A stretch of DNA of 64,000 nt from Albula goreensis (lineage: Eukaryota; Chordata; Actinopteri; Albuliformes; Albulidae), in assembly GCA_022829145.1 (NCBI GenBank), contig CM040750.1:36779386-36843385 (forward strand), in the 5' to 3' direction. The position numbers and the translations under genes are program-made. Of the stretch, positions 33,387 through 45,899 are shown one piece after another (the first letter of the stretch is position 1; every line of letters starts with the position of its first letter). Below the pieces are notes generated by a model. It was not told where the DNA came from. It saw only the letters and a list, made by a program, of their open reading frames with translations, and ran no database searches.

Positions 33387-33475
33387 GTCCCTCACCAAGC
33401 TGCTGCTACAGACCGCTAGTGAACAGATGAATTGTAAATTAGAGCGACATGGAGAGGCTGCTTTCATCAGCAAGG
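33387..33475 (+). other. Isolated candidate exon (89 nt), unassigned
   Basis: A TTTCCAG acceptor (33380-33386) and a strong GTAAGTG donor (33476 on) bracket 89 bases. In one frame these are fully open for 29 codons (SLTKLLLQTASEQMNCKLER, then HGEAAFISK). The peptide looks like ordinary soluble protein and not repeat translation. I recognise no family, no companion exon nearby, and a SINE remnant abuts the acceptor. Chance is a real alternative, since a 29-codon frame stays open about a quarter of the time. It may also be an lncRNA exon. Confidence 0.25.
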
Positions 33476-33752
33476 GTAAGTGAGCACACAGCATGCTGGG
33501 ACTACGCTTTGGCTCCAAGCTTTTGCGCTTGTTCCCTCATACTTAACAAAGTACCTCTTTACGGTCGAGCTTCTTGTTCACCAAGGTGAAATTACAGCAG
33601 CTTAATCGCTGGGTGAGCGGGATGGCCGTTCCATTTTGAGATGTTTCATTTTCATCCTGAGTGGAAAATGAAACATGTAAAATGCAGCATGACTAATGTA
33701 TGCATCATTCGTGATGTGCCCTTCCTCCTCTTCATCACACTCCTCTTAGTCA

Positions 33753-33815
33753 GGAGGCCATCTGCGGGTCACTGAGTTTCATAACGAGGTCGTGTCCCTC
33801 CACACCAAAGCTGTG
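33753..33815 (+). repeat. Dispersed repeat, copy 2 of a 60-bp pair
   Basis: This is the second copy of the element described at 30377-30436, with about 80 percent visual identity over the shared core. Orientation is the same and the spacing is 3.4 kb. Confidence 0.6.
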
Positions 33816-33819
33816 GTCA

Positions 33820-34512
33820 AGAAGTTACGATTGCAGGGCTAGTTTTTCTGCATCAGCCGCCCAGGGAGTCCGATAAGGATGTGTATGGGGACTGGAAGGT
33901 TGCACATTGTGTTTGTGTGTTCTCTCCTCTCTACTCCATCGCTCATTCTTGGCCTCCCTTGATACAGACTGGGTTAGTGAGAAACTTTCTTTCTGTGGAC
34001 TGAACGAGCCACAATTATTGTTTCTGAAATTCCTGGCACATATAGTGGGTCTTGTCATGTAGTTGGTAAAAACACTAGTATGAGACAAGTGTTATAACAC
34101 AAGAAAGTATAAAACAACCCCCAGAACACCTGCAGATGTTACAGTCCTGAATAACCCCCCCATCACAGCCTGTGGTGGAGGAGCCGTTATTTTTCGTGTT
34201 TGTTTTTCGCTCCCATAGTTCCCCTTTGCTGCAGTGGCATGGTAAGTACTGTGCAAGAGCCAAAACCACAGCTGCCCTCCCCTGCTACATTACCCCCCCT
34301 GCCCCCAGCCTCGATCCTCGACAACCCCCCCATCCCCATCAAAAAAAAACCTCACCTCACTTCACCTCTGCTCTAGTGCAACATAGACATCTGAGATGGT
34401 GAGATGGAGGGGGTTTGGCGGGGGGGGTGGGGGTGGCAGGGATGTTCTTGCACAAGCTGAGTTCGTTAGAGAAAGCATCGTTATTGCAGCAACAGGACCT
34501 TGGGAGTAAACA

Positions 34513-34547
<35 letters not shown>

Positions 34548-36160
34548 CAGGGCTTGAGAAACAGTAGGGTGACACTCAGGACCGGCCTGCACCAGCCATT
34601 ACCCACAATGCTTTGCATAGGGTTCTCACTTAAAGTTTCACAGAGAGAGGCAATGAGGGGGTACCTTGGTTACGGCCTCAATCTCTTTTTCCCTCACCGT
34701 TTCTCTCTCTTGGTGCAGAATCGTATGAGTTTTGGAAAGCCCATCCCGGGGAAAGCAAAATTAGCATATGCTACCAATGTTGTGATATATTGCATTGGGC
34801 TGTAATAGACACGAAAATAAGGACATCAAAGTCTGTTCCCTTTCTATTGCAGGCTGCTTTGGTGGTGCAGCTGTTCTGTCTGGACTGTTTGTGCGTTAGC
34901 TGTATGTTTGTTGCATGTTTTCTTTCTCTCCTGTCTCTGAGCACCTGCTGTTTTTGATTTCACAGGGTTTCAGTTGCAAGTTTTTTGTTTTTTTTTGGTG
35001 GGGGGATGTGGGAGCAGGGAGGGGGGAATCATTTCCTTCTTCGAATGTGTTGAACTCTCTTTCTCTCTCTCCGTCTCTCTCTTTCTCTCTCGGTTGCTTT
35101 TTCTGTTTGTTTGTTTTATCAGTCTGTGAGCAGATTCAGGCTGACGCTGGTAGAGGTCACTGCGGTAGGGCTCTGCAGCTCCTGTGTGCTCACTGGCTGT
35201 GTTAGCTGTGTGGGCCTCCCTCACTGTGTAATTTACCCCATGTTTACAGCATGGAGGAGGATTAGGAGCAAAGCCTGCTGGGAAAATGACATGCCCCTGC
35301 ATTTGCTCATGGACTCAGGAAAGACACTGAAAGCAAGTGATAATGAGCAGAGAGGAAGAGAGGGGAGAAAAAGAGACAGATAGAAGAGAAATACAGACAG
35401 ATAGAGAGAGAGAAAAGATAGAAACCAAGAAGATAATAAAACCAGAGAGAGAAAAAGAGGAAAGGAACATATTGATTGAGGAGACAAGGATATAATGTAT
35501 TTATTAAATAATATTTTTTTTCTTAAAAATAATGTATGTGGTATAATAATATCATAATAATTATGTTGTATAGGTAATGTTTCCATCTTAAAATAGTTTC
35601 ATTGTTTATTGACTCTACATTTCAAAATTTGCTTTGGCAATACTATACAAATGTGTTGCCATGCCAATAAAGCCCATAACTTAATTAAACTGATACAGAT
35701 ACAGACATAGAGAGAGCGGGAAACAGAAGGTATAAAATAATAGCAATCATTATTGTTGTTGTTGTTATTGCAGTCAATAATGTATTATTATTTTTTTGTG
35801 ATTCATATCTTTCATGCACTTTGACAATTACCCTTGTTTAATTTAATTTGATTGTACTGATTACATAATCAATGTTTATGTTTAGATGTACAGAGAGATC
35901 AGGAGCCTTAAGGATGTGGCTCACTCTGCCTCTCTTACAGTTGCATAACATTGCTTTGTGTGCAAATAGCTTCCTGTTTACCCAGCAAGCCACGTTTATG
36001 ACTGTACTCTGATTGGAGAGACTGGTTTTATGGCTGCATTCTGATTGGAGCAGACTGTGTTTAAGGTGGAATTTGCTGGAGGGTCTTTGCTTCATGGCAC
36101 ACAGGTCTGGGACCAGCGGCCCCTGCAGGGTTAGACCACTGGGGCTTCACCAGTACCTGT
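33820..36160. other. Intergenic, no gene recognised
   Basis: The tract holds a (CA)n run (34513-34545), a G run (34419-34431), CT-rich DNA (35056-35092) and an AT-rich purine stretch (35350-35460). No exon could be supported. Confidence 0.45.
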
Positions 36161-36164
36161 GCAC

Positions 36165-36838
36165 GGTTACAGTCACACAGTCTCAGTACCTGCCCACGGT
36201 TACAGTCACACAGTCTCAGTACCTGCCCACGGTCACAGTCACACAGTCTCAGTACCTGCCCACGGTCACAGTCACACTGAGTCTCAGTACCTGCCCACGG
36301 TCACAGTCACACAGTCTCAGTACCTGCCCACGGTTACAGTCACACAGTCTCAGTACATGCCCACGGTCACGGTCACACAGTCTCAGTACCTGCCCACGGT
36401 TACAGTCACACAGTCTCAGTACATGCCCACGGTCACGGTCACAGTCACAGAGTCTCAATACCTGCCCATGGTCACAGTCACACAGTCTCAGTACCTGCCC
36501 ACGGTCACAGTCACACAGTCTCAGTGTCAGTACCTGCCCACGGTCACAGTCACACAGTCTCAATACCTGCCCATGGTCACAGTCACACAGTCTCAGTACC
36601 TGCCCACGGTCACAGTCACACAGTCTCAGTACCTGCCCACGGTCACAGTCACACAGTCTCAGTACCTGCCCACAGTCACAGTCACACAGTCTCAGTACCT
36701 GCCCACGGTCACAGTCACACAGTCTCAGTACCTGCCCACGGTCACAGTCACACAGTCTCAGTACCTGCCCACAGTCACAGTCACACACAGTCTCAGTACC
36801 TGCCCACGGTCACAGTCACACACAGTCTCAGTACCTTA
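36165..36838. repeat. 33-bp minisatellite (about 20 units)
   Basis: The units are CAGTCTCAGTACCTGCCCAC plus GGTCACAGTCACA, period 33 (TCTCAGT at 36181 and 36214). Occasional 2 or 6-base insertions occur (CACTGAGT, CAGTGTCAGT, CACACA). Because 33 is a multiple of three, frames on both strands stay open (an 11-residue PAHGHSHTVSV repeat on +, a Cys/Asp-rich one on -). With no start context or partner exon, I treat both as non-coding. Confidence 0.96.
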
Positions 36839-36839
36839 A

Positions 36840-38770
36840 TTGTTTTTTAAATCCCCCTTTGCTGTTTTGAGTTGTAAATTACTTTCAATAACTGCTCATG
36901 AACAGTGACCACTGCGGCTCCTCTGCTGGGCCAGGACCATTAAAGTGGGACTACAGCAGTATGAGGTTATTATGGTCTGCCTCAAAAACTGAGCTGAAAG
37001 AGGTACTCAAAAGATAATCAGATGGATACACTTAAGCAATTAAGCCCTTTTGTCTACAAACCAACAGTAGAGCAACCCAGTGGTGCTGTTTAAATATCTG
37101 TAACCGTGTTCTGGTTTGACCTCTGGAAACCTCACATAGCGTTAGCACAATGACTGGAAGTCTATGGGAAGTTTTAGCCTAGCCCCAATCAAAGGCGCGG
37201 AAATGCTCTCTGTGCTCTCCCATGTGACCTGACGTTAGAGGCGGGTCATACAGGAAGACGGCGCTATCAGGAGACTCCACGGCTCAGTTATGCTGTCTGA
37301 CTGAGAAGCTGCAGACAGCTAACATCATTGTACCCTGTGCATGAATGGAACACATTGTTCATCACAAAAATACTTCCTGGAATAACTGCACCTAAAACAA
37401 ATATAATCTCATATAATATTTATTTCATATACAGAGTGTAAAGTTGAAAACACAAAGCTTTGGAGCGGATAGAAGGTGTACTTCCCCACTTTTTATTGAT
37501 CCAAACTTCTGAAAGAATTCCAGGTACAGTAACCCTACCTCTGACCCCTTAGCTTGTTGTAGAACAGGGTGTTGCAGATGTCTCTTGTCTTTGCTCTGTT
37601 TGAACCCATAACTACAGGGTCGTATTAATTATCAGGCTGACTGAATGCAGGTGACCATGTGCTGGAGTTAGTGGTAAAGTTTCAACACGAATACTCTAGA
37701 TATTCAGGCCCAGGTGCTAGAAAGAGCTCTGGAGGAACAAAATCCAGGAGCAGCCCCTGCTCTACAGGGCCAAGGATGACTGCCACAGTTCTGCCGTGTA
37801 ACCTGGAAGAGCTGGTCCACACGTGGACGGCACTGAGAAAAAACCAAAACCTCCTGATTTAGTCAAATGTCCAACGTTCATTGTTCATTGAGCTGAATAT
37901 GTGGACAGTGCGAAGAGTATCTGTGGCGTGACTGCATGACTGAAGGCTCTCTCGGTCAGTCGGTGACCTATGAACCCTGGTACCAGGATGATGCTTCAAA
38001 GCTACGTTGTTTGAATGGCCATGCAAAAGGGTGTAAATTAAATATACCTCAGCCGTGAGCATATTAGCGCAGGAGCTAGGATACAGTGCATGGAGCTAGC
38101 CTCCTAATTCACTTTACGGTGTCTGCACGGATTTCCAGATAACATGAAACTTCACGGGCGAAAACAAAAAACAATAAACAAGCCAGACTTTGGCCGACTG
38201 CGAAGGACAAAACACACAGTGAGGCTGAGGCTGTGCTCTCAGACAAGACAGCTGAGAAAGCTTCAATGTATGGTTCCCAATAAGCATTTTAATTTAATTT
38301 AGCAACATTTTAAAGCAATATCAAAAAGCTGATGCCCTTTATATAGCTCAGGAAATGACAGGCCTCATATGTGCACCACATAAATACAGTTGAGAGGTCT
38401 TTTATTGGTCTCTGCACAGATCCTGTATGTGCAGTTTGTTTACAGAAGGCAGAGGGGGGTGGATTTGTTAGCCATGTTTGGGCCCTCGTTTGTTTTTTTA
38501 ATGCGCACTGACTGTTCTGTGCGCGCAGACTGCGCTAAAACAACAGCACCACGTACTCACCGGATTACTGTGTGAACAATGACATCAGACACTTTTGTTA
38601 TGCTGGTGGTGAAAGAGTGTTTTTTTGTTTTTCTGTTTTTTTTTTTTTTTTTTTTTTCGACAGGCAGAGTTCTTATTTTGGTAGGTCAAAGTGAGTGAGT
38701 GCAACAGACATAGACAGCCAAGTATATCTTTGAAATGCAGTTGTTTTGCCAGCTGCTGTGTGCCCATGTG
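36840..38770. other. Intergenic, no gene recognised
   Basis: Unique-looking DNA with several A/T runs. At 37700-37790 a block with CTCTGGAGGAACAAAATCCA and GGAGCAGCCCCTGCTC resembles the dispersed repeat at 30.2 kb. A long T run sits at 38634-38657. Confidence 0.4.
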
Positions 38771-38776
38771 TCTGTG

Positions 38777-38795
38777 TGTGTGTGTGAGAGAGGCT

Positions 38796-38828
<33 letters not shown>

Positions 38829-38829
38829 G

Positions 38830-38868
<39 letters not shown>

Positions 38869-38869
38869 G

Positions 38870-38962
<93 letters not shown>

Positions 38963-38975
38963 GCTGTGTGTGTGT
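38777..38975. repeat. GT microsatellite with recurrent GAGAGAGGC punctuation
   Basis: Blocks of (TG)n are separated four times by GAGAGAGGCTG, making a higher-order repeat. The central (TG)n block (38870-38954) is about 85 bases long. Confidence 0.95.
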
Positions 38976-39209
38976 AGGTTTGCATGTGTGCATGATACCC
39001 ATCAAGGAAAGCTTTAGGAATTAAACCTGCAAGCTCCTCACACTCGTGTTAATGTGATAGAAAACTATCTGAACCAATCAAATCTGCCATCAGAAATCTG
39101 CAGGAGCCAATCAGATTGCCAAGAGGCCTCAGCCAGAGCAAAGTTATCCAACCTCTATTAGAATTCCAGTCTGTATAGAGCCACAGGGGCTAGTGGAAGA
39201 GTTGAGTTA

Positions 39210-39267
39210 ACACACACACGCATGCACACACGCACGCAGGCACTCACACACACACATGCATGCACAG

Positions 39268-39330
<63 letters not shown>
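39210..39330. repeat. CA-rich microsatellite
   Basis: Imperfect CA/CACG repeats lead into a pure (CA)n of about 58 bases (39271-39329). Confidence 0.95.
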
Positions 39331-39332
<2 letters not shown>

Positions 39333-39344
39333 TTGACCATACCC

Positions 39345-39450
39345 CCTTCATCCAATATAGGGTCACAGGGGATTTTGCACATAACATGGAGCATATCCCA
39401 GAATACATTGGGGCGAAAGGCAAGGACACACCCTGGACAGCAAACACCTA
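39345..39450. mobile_element. Dispersed vertebrate repeat fragment
   Basis: ATATAGGGTCACAGGGGATT, GGAGCATATCCCAGAATACA and TTGGGGCGAAAGGCAAGGAC followed by ACACCCTGGACAG match the pattern of a repeat very common in fish genomes, recalled as 'GGGTCRCGGGG..GGAGCCTATCCCAG....GGGC..AAGGCGGGGTACACCCTGGACAGG'. Confidence 0.6.
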
Positions 39451-39994
39451 CTCAAGCTTCCAGGTAGCTGAACCTTTGGCCTTCTTGCTGTGAGGTCACA
39501 ATGCTAACCGCAGCTCCACCCTGTGAGTTAACTAAACTAATCTAAATTAAACAAGACACACCTTGAGAAATGGGATGGTTTATATTTTTTTTTCTGTAAA
39601 TCTACACAAACAACTGTCTGTCTGCAACACGGAGACATCCTTGGATTGTGTTTGTGTTTGTCTTTCACGCTTGGCTGTGCTGAGTTGCGCTGTGTCCTTC
39701 TCCAGAGCTAATGGCACCTGATGTCATATGGGCCATATTGACAGCAGACCTGGATGTGTTTGTCAGCGCACCGAATTTTTCCACTGGCATTTTTCTACAT
39801 AATGGTTACAGGGATGGACTTGCAACACTAATTCCAGCTTGGGATTTCGCAGCTGTGTAAATGGACAGCGTGTAGAGCCGTCCGGTGTGAGAGCTGCTTT
39901 GGACGAGAGTGTTTGATGAAATGAAGCAAAACGCGGCTTTCCTTCTGCACAATGCCCTTACTGACTCGTTGAATGCACCCCTCCATCTTATTCA

Positions 39995-40032
39995 GCTCTT
40001 TTGTAAGTAGTTCGGATAAGAGCATCTGCTGT
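39995..40032 (-). mobile_element. SINE core remnant, reverse orientation
   Basis: GTAGTTCGGATAAGAGCATC followed by TGCTGT is the reverse complement of AGCAGATGCTCTTATCCG, the core of the fish SINE seen at 62554. Only this core is left. Confidence 0.5.
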
Positions 40033-40390
40033 GTGGTTTTGTGCTTGGAACATAATGTCGTTTGCATTATCGCAGCTGAAATAAACACACGAAAAGACGA
40101 AGCATCCTCTGCCAGCGCGATGGTAGAGGCAGTTCTTCTGAGAGCTGAAACCACACTGCAGGTGTTCCCCCCCCCCCAGCCCTACCAGATTTTCAGTTTT
40201 GTTTCACATTTAGTGGAAATAAAACTGTCCACTCCTCTCCTCTCCTTTTTTTTGTGGCGATGTTGATGTTCTGGGGAGGAAAGAAGTCTAAAAATACATG
40301 CGCAGCGCTTCCTCAGGGCCGCGGCACGCCCAGAGAAATCTCACGCAGCAGAGGTGGTGAGGTCAGGGGAGTGGGGCTGGTGGGGGGTGA

Positions 40391-40522
40391 CAGCCAGCCA
40401 GCCAGTCAGTCAGTCAGTCAGTCAGTCAGTCAGTCAGCCAGCCAGTCAGCCAGCCAGCCAGTCAGCCAGTCAGTCAGTCAGTCAGCCAGCCAGCCAGTCA
40501 GCCAGTCAGTCAGTCAGTCAGC
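40391..40522. repeat. (CAGT/CAGC)n tetranucleotide microsatellite
   Basis: A 130-base run of CAGT and CAGC units in blocks. Open frames of QSVS/QPAS repeats are compositional. Confidence 0.95.
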
Positions 40523-40559
40523 GTGGTCGGGGGATCACCTAAATCTGGAGTTTGACGTT

Positions 40560-43500
40560 TGATCTGTTTGAAAGGCCTTGTATGTGATATTAGGCCTCTT
40601 TTTTAGTTTTGATACACAAAAAAATAAAACATTCTTGTCATCTATCTCTGATGACACCTTCTAATTGTTTTTACAATAAATTTTGGCAAAAACACCATGT
40701 GACTGAAACTCATACGACACAACGTAAACATAAACAATAAAACAGTTTTATCATGTGAAAAAAGAGCCAGTGTTGGAGTTCTGATGCTTGAACGGCGTCG
40801 TCCTCACGGTCATCACTGTGTACCGTCCCATTAATTTTTCCACCAACGAGGTTTATTTCAAAGCACCATGTGACTGAATCTCTTGAAATGCAAGGTAATG
40901 TAATAATAGCAGTATTTTTTCTCATTTCCATTTCCTGAAAAACAGCTCTTTTGAGAGGAAATTTTTTTTTTTTTTTGATGATGAGAATATTCGATTATGA
41001 GAACAGGAAGTTGCACTGGGTTGGGGGATGGGGGATGGGGGAGGGGGAAGGGGGGCTGGTTCTTTGCTCTTCCTCTCCATCCCCTCCCGTCTCAGAGCGA
41101 TAGGCACGGCAGTCTGAATCACCATGGCAGACAGGAGGCCACAGAGTGGGTCATAAATCCAGCCCTGCTGTGCAGAGCCAATATTTGCACTAAACCACCA
41201 TCCTGTTTGGGCTGAGGATACTTGTGTATCTGTGCATATTTATTTATTTATTTATTCATTCATTAAAGTAATCCCATTAGCCAAAGGTAAGGACATATAT
41301 GGTGCTTTTAATGATTAAAAAAAAAAAGACCCACAACATAATTAAAAAACAAAAAGCTTAGGAAAAAATATATTTATTTTTGATATTCTTGTATTCTTCT
41401 TCCGTTGTGGTTGTCAATTTTAAATGATAAAAGTGTGTTTTTTTTAACCCCTTGTTTTGGGCATGGTGCGTTTTAATGGTCTCAGTGCGTTGAAATCGGC
41501 GTTTGTGAAGAAAGCTGGCGAACCCTCCCTGATGGCTGATAGCGCTGCGAGTTCCTGTTTTTGAATGAAAACAGGGGCGCGTGTTTGTGCCTCACGGCTG
41601 CTCTGCATGTCAGTTGGGACGTGGTGACTCAGTGGTGTGGGTGAAAACAACTCCAGGACAGGCAGGGATGAGGACAGCCAATGAGGCCTTAATCTCTGGA
41701 GCTAGGAGACGCAACCTCCTTACCTAGAGAAGGAGGGGGGGAGTTATGGAGGTAGAGATGGATGGAGAGAGACAGAGGGAGGTAGAGATGGATGGGGGGA
41801 GAGACACAGGGAGGTAGAGATGGACAGAGAGAATGCTGTGGTCTTGAAGGAGAGGGAGTACCTACGGAATCTGGAGACAGCGATCAGTTCGCCAGGTCCG
41901 CCGATCAATAACGTGGCTTGGCGATGTCACCAGGGCCTGGCCAACCCCCCATCGCTCCCCAGCCTCCCTCCCCCTTATTTGGATTACCCCCGGCCCTCCC
42001 CTTAATTATCCCAGAAGTGTGCGCTGAAGAGAGCAGAGACTGGGTAGACGAAGACATCATGCTTTTTTCCCAGCTACAGCCCCCGAGCTCTGGAACAATC
42101 ACCCTTCAGAACAGCTGTGTCAATGTCCTCATCTTAAACCAAACACTTTTATAGAATAGAAAATATATGTAAATATATTTTAACAGCCTTAAATATAATC
42201 ATAATTCTCTTGTCATGTATCTTAATTGCTTTTATTGCCAGTAATAACTTCTTAGCCAAATTCAAATGTTTTGTGGTATTGTGCTTTTCATAGTTTTAAA
42301 TGCATTGTTTTGTCATTGTTTTTGTTATTTCTTTTTTTGCTTTAAAGGGCTATACAACTGGGAAAATAAATACATAAAATCCATGCTCAAACTTTACACA
42401 AACCTTTACAAAAACTTCATTTTGCTTTTTCTTCATTTTTTAATGTATATCCTCTGTTTAAGCATTTATGGAATGTTTATTTGTGAAATTTACTATTAGT
42501 TTTGTTCCTTGTGGAATTAGGCCAGGATTCACTATGTCCCCCTTAGTTTGCAGTTTGAGCGTCTGGCAGCGCTTAAGGTCACGTGCTGAAGTTTCGCAGT
42601 TCAAAACAAAACAACCTTCTCATAGGAAGTTGAAGACATCGCGGATTGCAAGATTTTTTCCCCCCTAATTGCATCCACGCACGTTTTTCTTATGATGGTG
42701 GAAACGCATACCTACTTTGCTTGGTACAAAAACGAAACGTTTCATTCGATTAGTACTTTAATTTAATGATAATGCAGGTGATAAACCGGCATGCCTTCAT
42801 GTCATGCTCTTACTGAGAAACGGCAGAGAGCAGGGTGGTGTGGTAATCTCTCCCAATCCCACACTTTACCTGTCAGGTGTTTGTGTGACGGACTGTTTAC
42901 GCCCCGTGAGGATATGAGTGCTGATTTCATAGTTAAAAAAACGAGTCCTGACAGGACGTGGGTGAATGTTTAACGCAACACTTCGCTCGCTCCTCCAGCT
43001 CAAAGCCCACGGAGAAACGTGTTGAGCTGTGCCGTGGTGTATGTGACAGAACAAGCAATTAAAACCAACGCTGGCTTAAACCTGGAAGAGGCTGTTGAGT
43101 GACTGGGGGATAAATTGGGATCTGAGCAATAATTTTCGCAAGATTTCACTGCTACATTTCAGTAGAAAATGCTAGCTTTTATTTCATCACTGATATTATT
43201 ATTACTAGTTTATACAGATTTGTCTACTTGGTGAGAGCTGTCGTAATAACCTTGTTGCGCTGCGTCACTCACGGCCAGTGTGCTCTGAAAACTTTGATCC
43301 CTGCGCTTGCTGTGGACTTTCAGTCAGGGTCCACAGTCCTGGAGTATTTCACAGTCTCCCGAGGTTGCCAGGAGGCCAAACCTTCCTGCTGAGTCACCGT
43401 TGCCATGTCGCCACAAACAGCCGCGACTTTCAAACTGTCACACGCACACGGTCCCCGTGGCAACTGAGAGTGGGAGGGGCCATGTGTCCTTCAGCAGGAA

Positions 43501-45110
43501 GCAGTGTTCTAAAGGTCTCTCAACTGGAAAAGGGCAGGCAGAGGAGGGTTTAAATATACTTTTACTTTTATTGTTTATTTATGTAATTCGTGTATAAAAA
43601 TAATGTAATATTTTCATGCCCAGTGGAAAATTGCTTGTTGTTGTAAAACCTTTTTTTCCACACCTGATATCAGTTTCTTTAAGGAAACTATACAGAAGTT
43701 TCAGTGTCTGCGGTTGTATTATGGGCATTGAAAATGTCGTTGCTGGGATGTTTTTACTTGGTTTTTCTTCCCTCATTGATTCACCGGAGCAATATATTTG
43801 AACATGAATTTATAAATAAATGATGTTTATTAGACCTCAGTGTCTTACCTTTTGTAAAATTGGAATTTGTTTTGTGGTTATTGTGTCAGGGAATGAATTA
43901 CAGTGGAGGTCAGTGCACTGTGAGCTTAAGGGCAAGATTCAATCAAAAGCTCCTACTCGCTTTAAAGACATAATGCAATTCAATCGAAACATGCTAGTCT
44001 TAAAAGCTAATATATTTCAGGATGAAAACAAAAAATTCCAAAGGACATGTTTACTTACTAAATAAAACTGCGCTGTAACATATTTTTTAGTGTGTTTGAT
44101 AAAATCAACCCCAAAGTTTTTTTTCACTGACCAGAACCTTAGAGACGGCTGAATCTGAACTTCTCTACTCTGCTATTATTTAATTAATGGCAGATAGCTG
44201 ACTGCTCAGCAGATATTCCAAACTCACATTTTGCTTCTTCTGTCTTCTGGAGTTCACCTTTTTAATGTGTAATTACTGCTTTAATTGATTCATTGCTTGT
44301 TGCTGCAAAGAGATGACACAGGCTTTTAGTGCCAAGCCCTGCTGTTTTACTGGGAGAGTGTGCGACCATCCTGGCCTTGACTGCTGTTTGTCTAAGCAAA
44401 ACCGTGTGTTTGCCTAGCGCTCACACCTATATCTCTGGGCATTTAAAAAGCCTTTGTGTTGACCTCCTCTCCCCGTTCCCTCCCTCTCTCTCTCTGCCCT
44501 GTTAAACAAAGCTACACCATCTTCACTGTGCCTTCTTAAAAAAACACTGAAGAATATGCAGATTTTAAAACATGCAAATGTGGCGTACCCAGAGGGAGAG
44601 TCTACCCCCTGGGCCTGCAGCTCTGTCTGTCTTTCTCTCTCCTTGTCTCTCTCACTCCCTCCCTCAGTCTCTCACTCCCCTTATCTCTCTCTCTCCCTCT
44701 GTGTCTCTCTCCCCCATCCCGTTCTCTCTCTAACTCTCTTTCTCTCTGCCTCTGTCTCTCTCTCTCTCCTTTTTCCTTTCTGTTTCTGACAAGAGAGAAG
44801 GCTCTTAAAATCTTTGCTTCTGTCAAAGGAATTCACAGCATCACAAAGAGAAACAAAATAAGAAATATGTCCCTCCAGATAACAGGAAGACCTTTGGGAG
44901 GTGGGGGGGGCGCAGTACAATTTATCATGTTGTGTTTTTTAAGTTGAGGTGTTGCTCCTGGAGAGTCTTAGCATGCAGCTGCCATGATGGAACAGAACTA
45001 TCGAGTGGGTCGACCTAAGCGCGTCTCGGGCGGAAGAAAAGCAGGCCCCCAGGAGTGAATGGTCACAATATAGCCAATCCCTCGCCATCTCAGTTTTGTT
45101 ACATCTCCAC
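40560..45110. other. Intergenic, no gene recognised
   Basis: This 4.5 kb is mostly AT-rich. It contains a purine-rich GGAGGTAGAGATGGATGG repeat of three or four units (41745-41830), a CT-rich block (44620-44770) and several A/T runs. No splice-bounded conserved frame was found. Confidence 0.45.
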
Positions 45111-45112
45111 TT

Positions 45113-45160
45113 GGGCGTTTAGTTGACACTGCTATCCGGAACAACTCAGAAAAGTGCAGA
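45113..45160 (+). mobile_element. SINE core remnant
   Basis: GGCGTTTAGTTGACACTGCT, ATCCGGAACAACTCAGAAAAGTGC resembles the fish SINE core (TTTAGCTGACGCTCTTATCCGGAGCGACT) with many substitutions. Confidence 0.5.
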
Positions 45161-45354
45161 CAGAAAGGTTTAGATAAAGAGCAGAGATAATGCCCAGTTT
45201 TCAGTGTCATAACCAACCGCAGCAGTCCTTACATAAACCTTCAAACAAAGCTGCAGTGGGAGCACAGGGAGGTTGAGGATATAGCGGTTTATGCAGCAAC
45301 TGCGTTGTAAATGAATGTTGCACAAGTCAGAATGTGTGCTCATTGTTTGGTGGG

Positions 45355-45893
45355 CTGCAGAGTCTGCAGGTTTAACTCCAGTCCTGGAGGGCCACAGTGT
45401 CTGCAGGTTTAACTCCAGTCCTGGAGGGCCGCAGTGTCTGCAGGTTTAACTCCAGTCCTGGAGGGCCGCAGTGTCTGCAGGTTTAACTCCAGTCCTGGAG
45501 GGCCGCAGTGTCTGCAGGTTTAACTCCAGTCCTGGAGGGCCGCAGTGTCTGCAGGTTTAACTCCAGTCCTGGAGGGCCGCAGTGCCTGCAGGTTTAACTC
45601 CAGTCCTGGAGGGCCGCAGTGTCTGCAGGTTTAACTCCAGTCCTGGAGGGCTGCAGTGTCTGCAGGTTTAACTCCAGTCCTGGAGGGCCGCAGTGTCTGC
45701 AGGTTTAACTCCAGTCCTGGAGGGCCACAGTGTCTGCAGGTTTAACTCCAGTCCTGGAGCTGGTCTGCAGGTTTAACTCCAGTCCTGGAGGGCCACAGTG
45801 TCTGCAGGTTTAAATCCAGTCCTGGAGGGCCGCAATGTCTGCAGGTTTAACTCCAGTCCTGAAGGGATGCAGCATCTGCAGGTTTAACTCCTG
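45355..45893 (+). repeat. 37-bp minisatellite, array D (about 14 units)
   Basis: The units are GCAGTGTCTGCAGGTTTAAC and TCCAGTCCTGGAGGGCC, period 37 (TCTGCAGG at 45437 and 45474). Most units are identical, so the array was expanded or homogenised recently. One truncated unit is at 45758-45768. It is the reverse complement family of array C at 27126-27403. Each unit has an internal near-palindrome TCCAGTCCTGGA. Confidence 0.96.
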
Positions 45894-45899
45894 CAGAAG

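Noticed and set aside
36013-36870. 285-codon Ser/Thr/His-rich frame and 179-codon Cys/Asp-rich frame on the other strand
   Set aside because: Both are translations of the 33-bp minisatellite. Open on both strands because the unit lacks stops.
40254-40562. QSVSQPAS-repeat protein
   Set aside because: Translation of the (CAGT/CAGC)n microsatellite.
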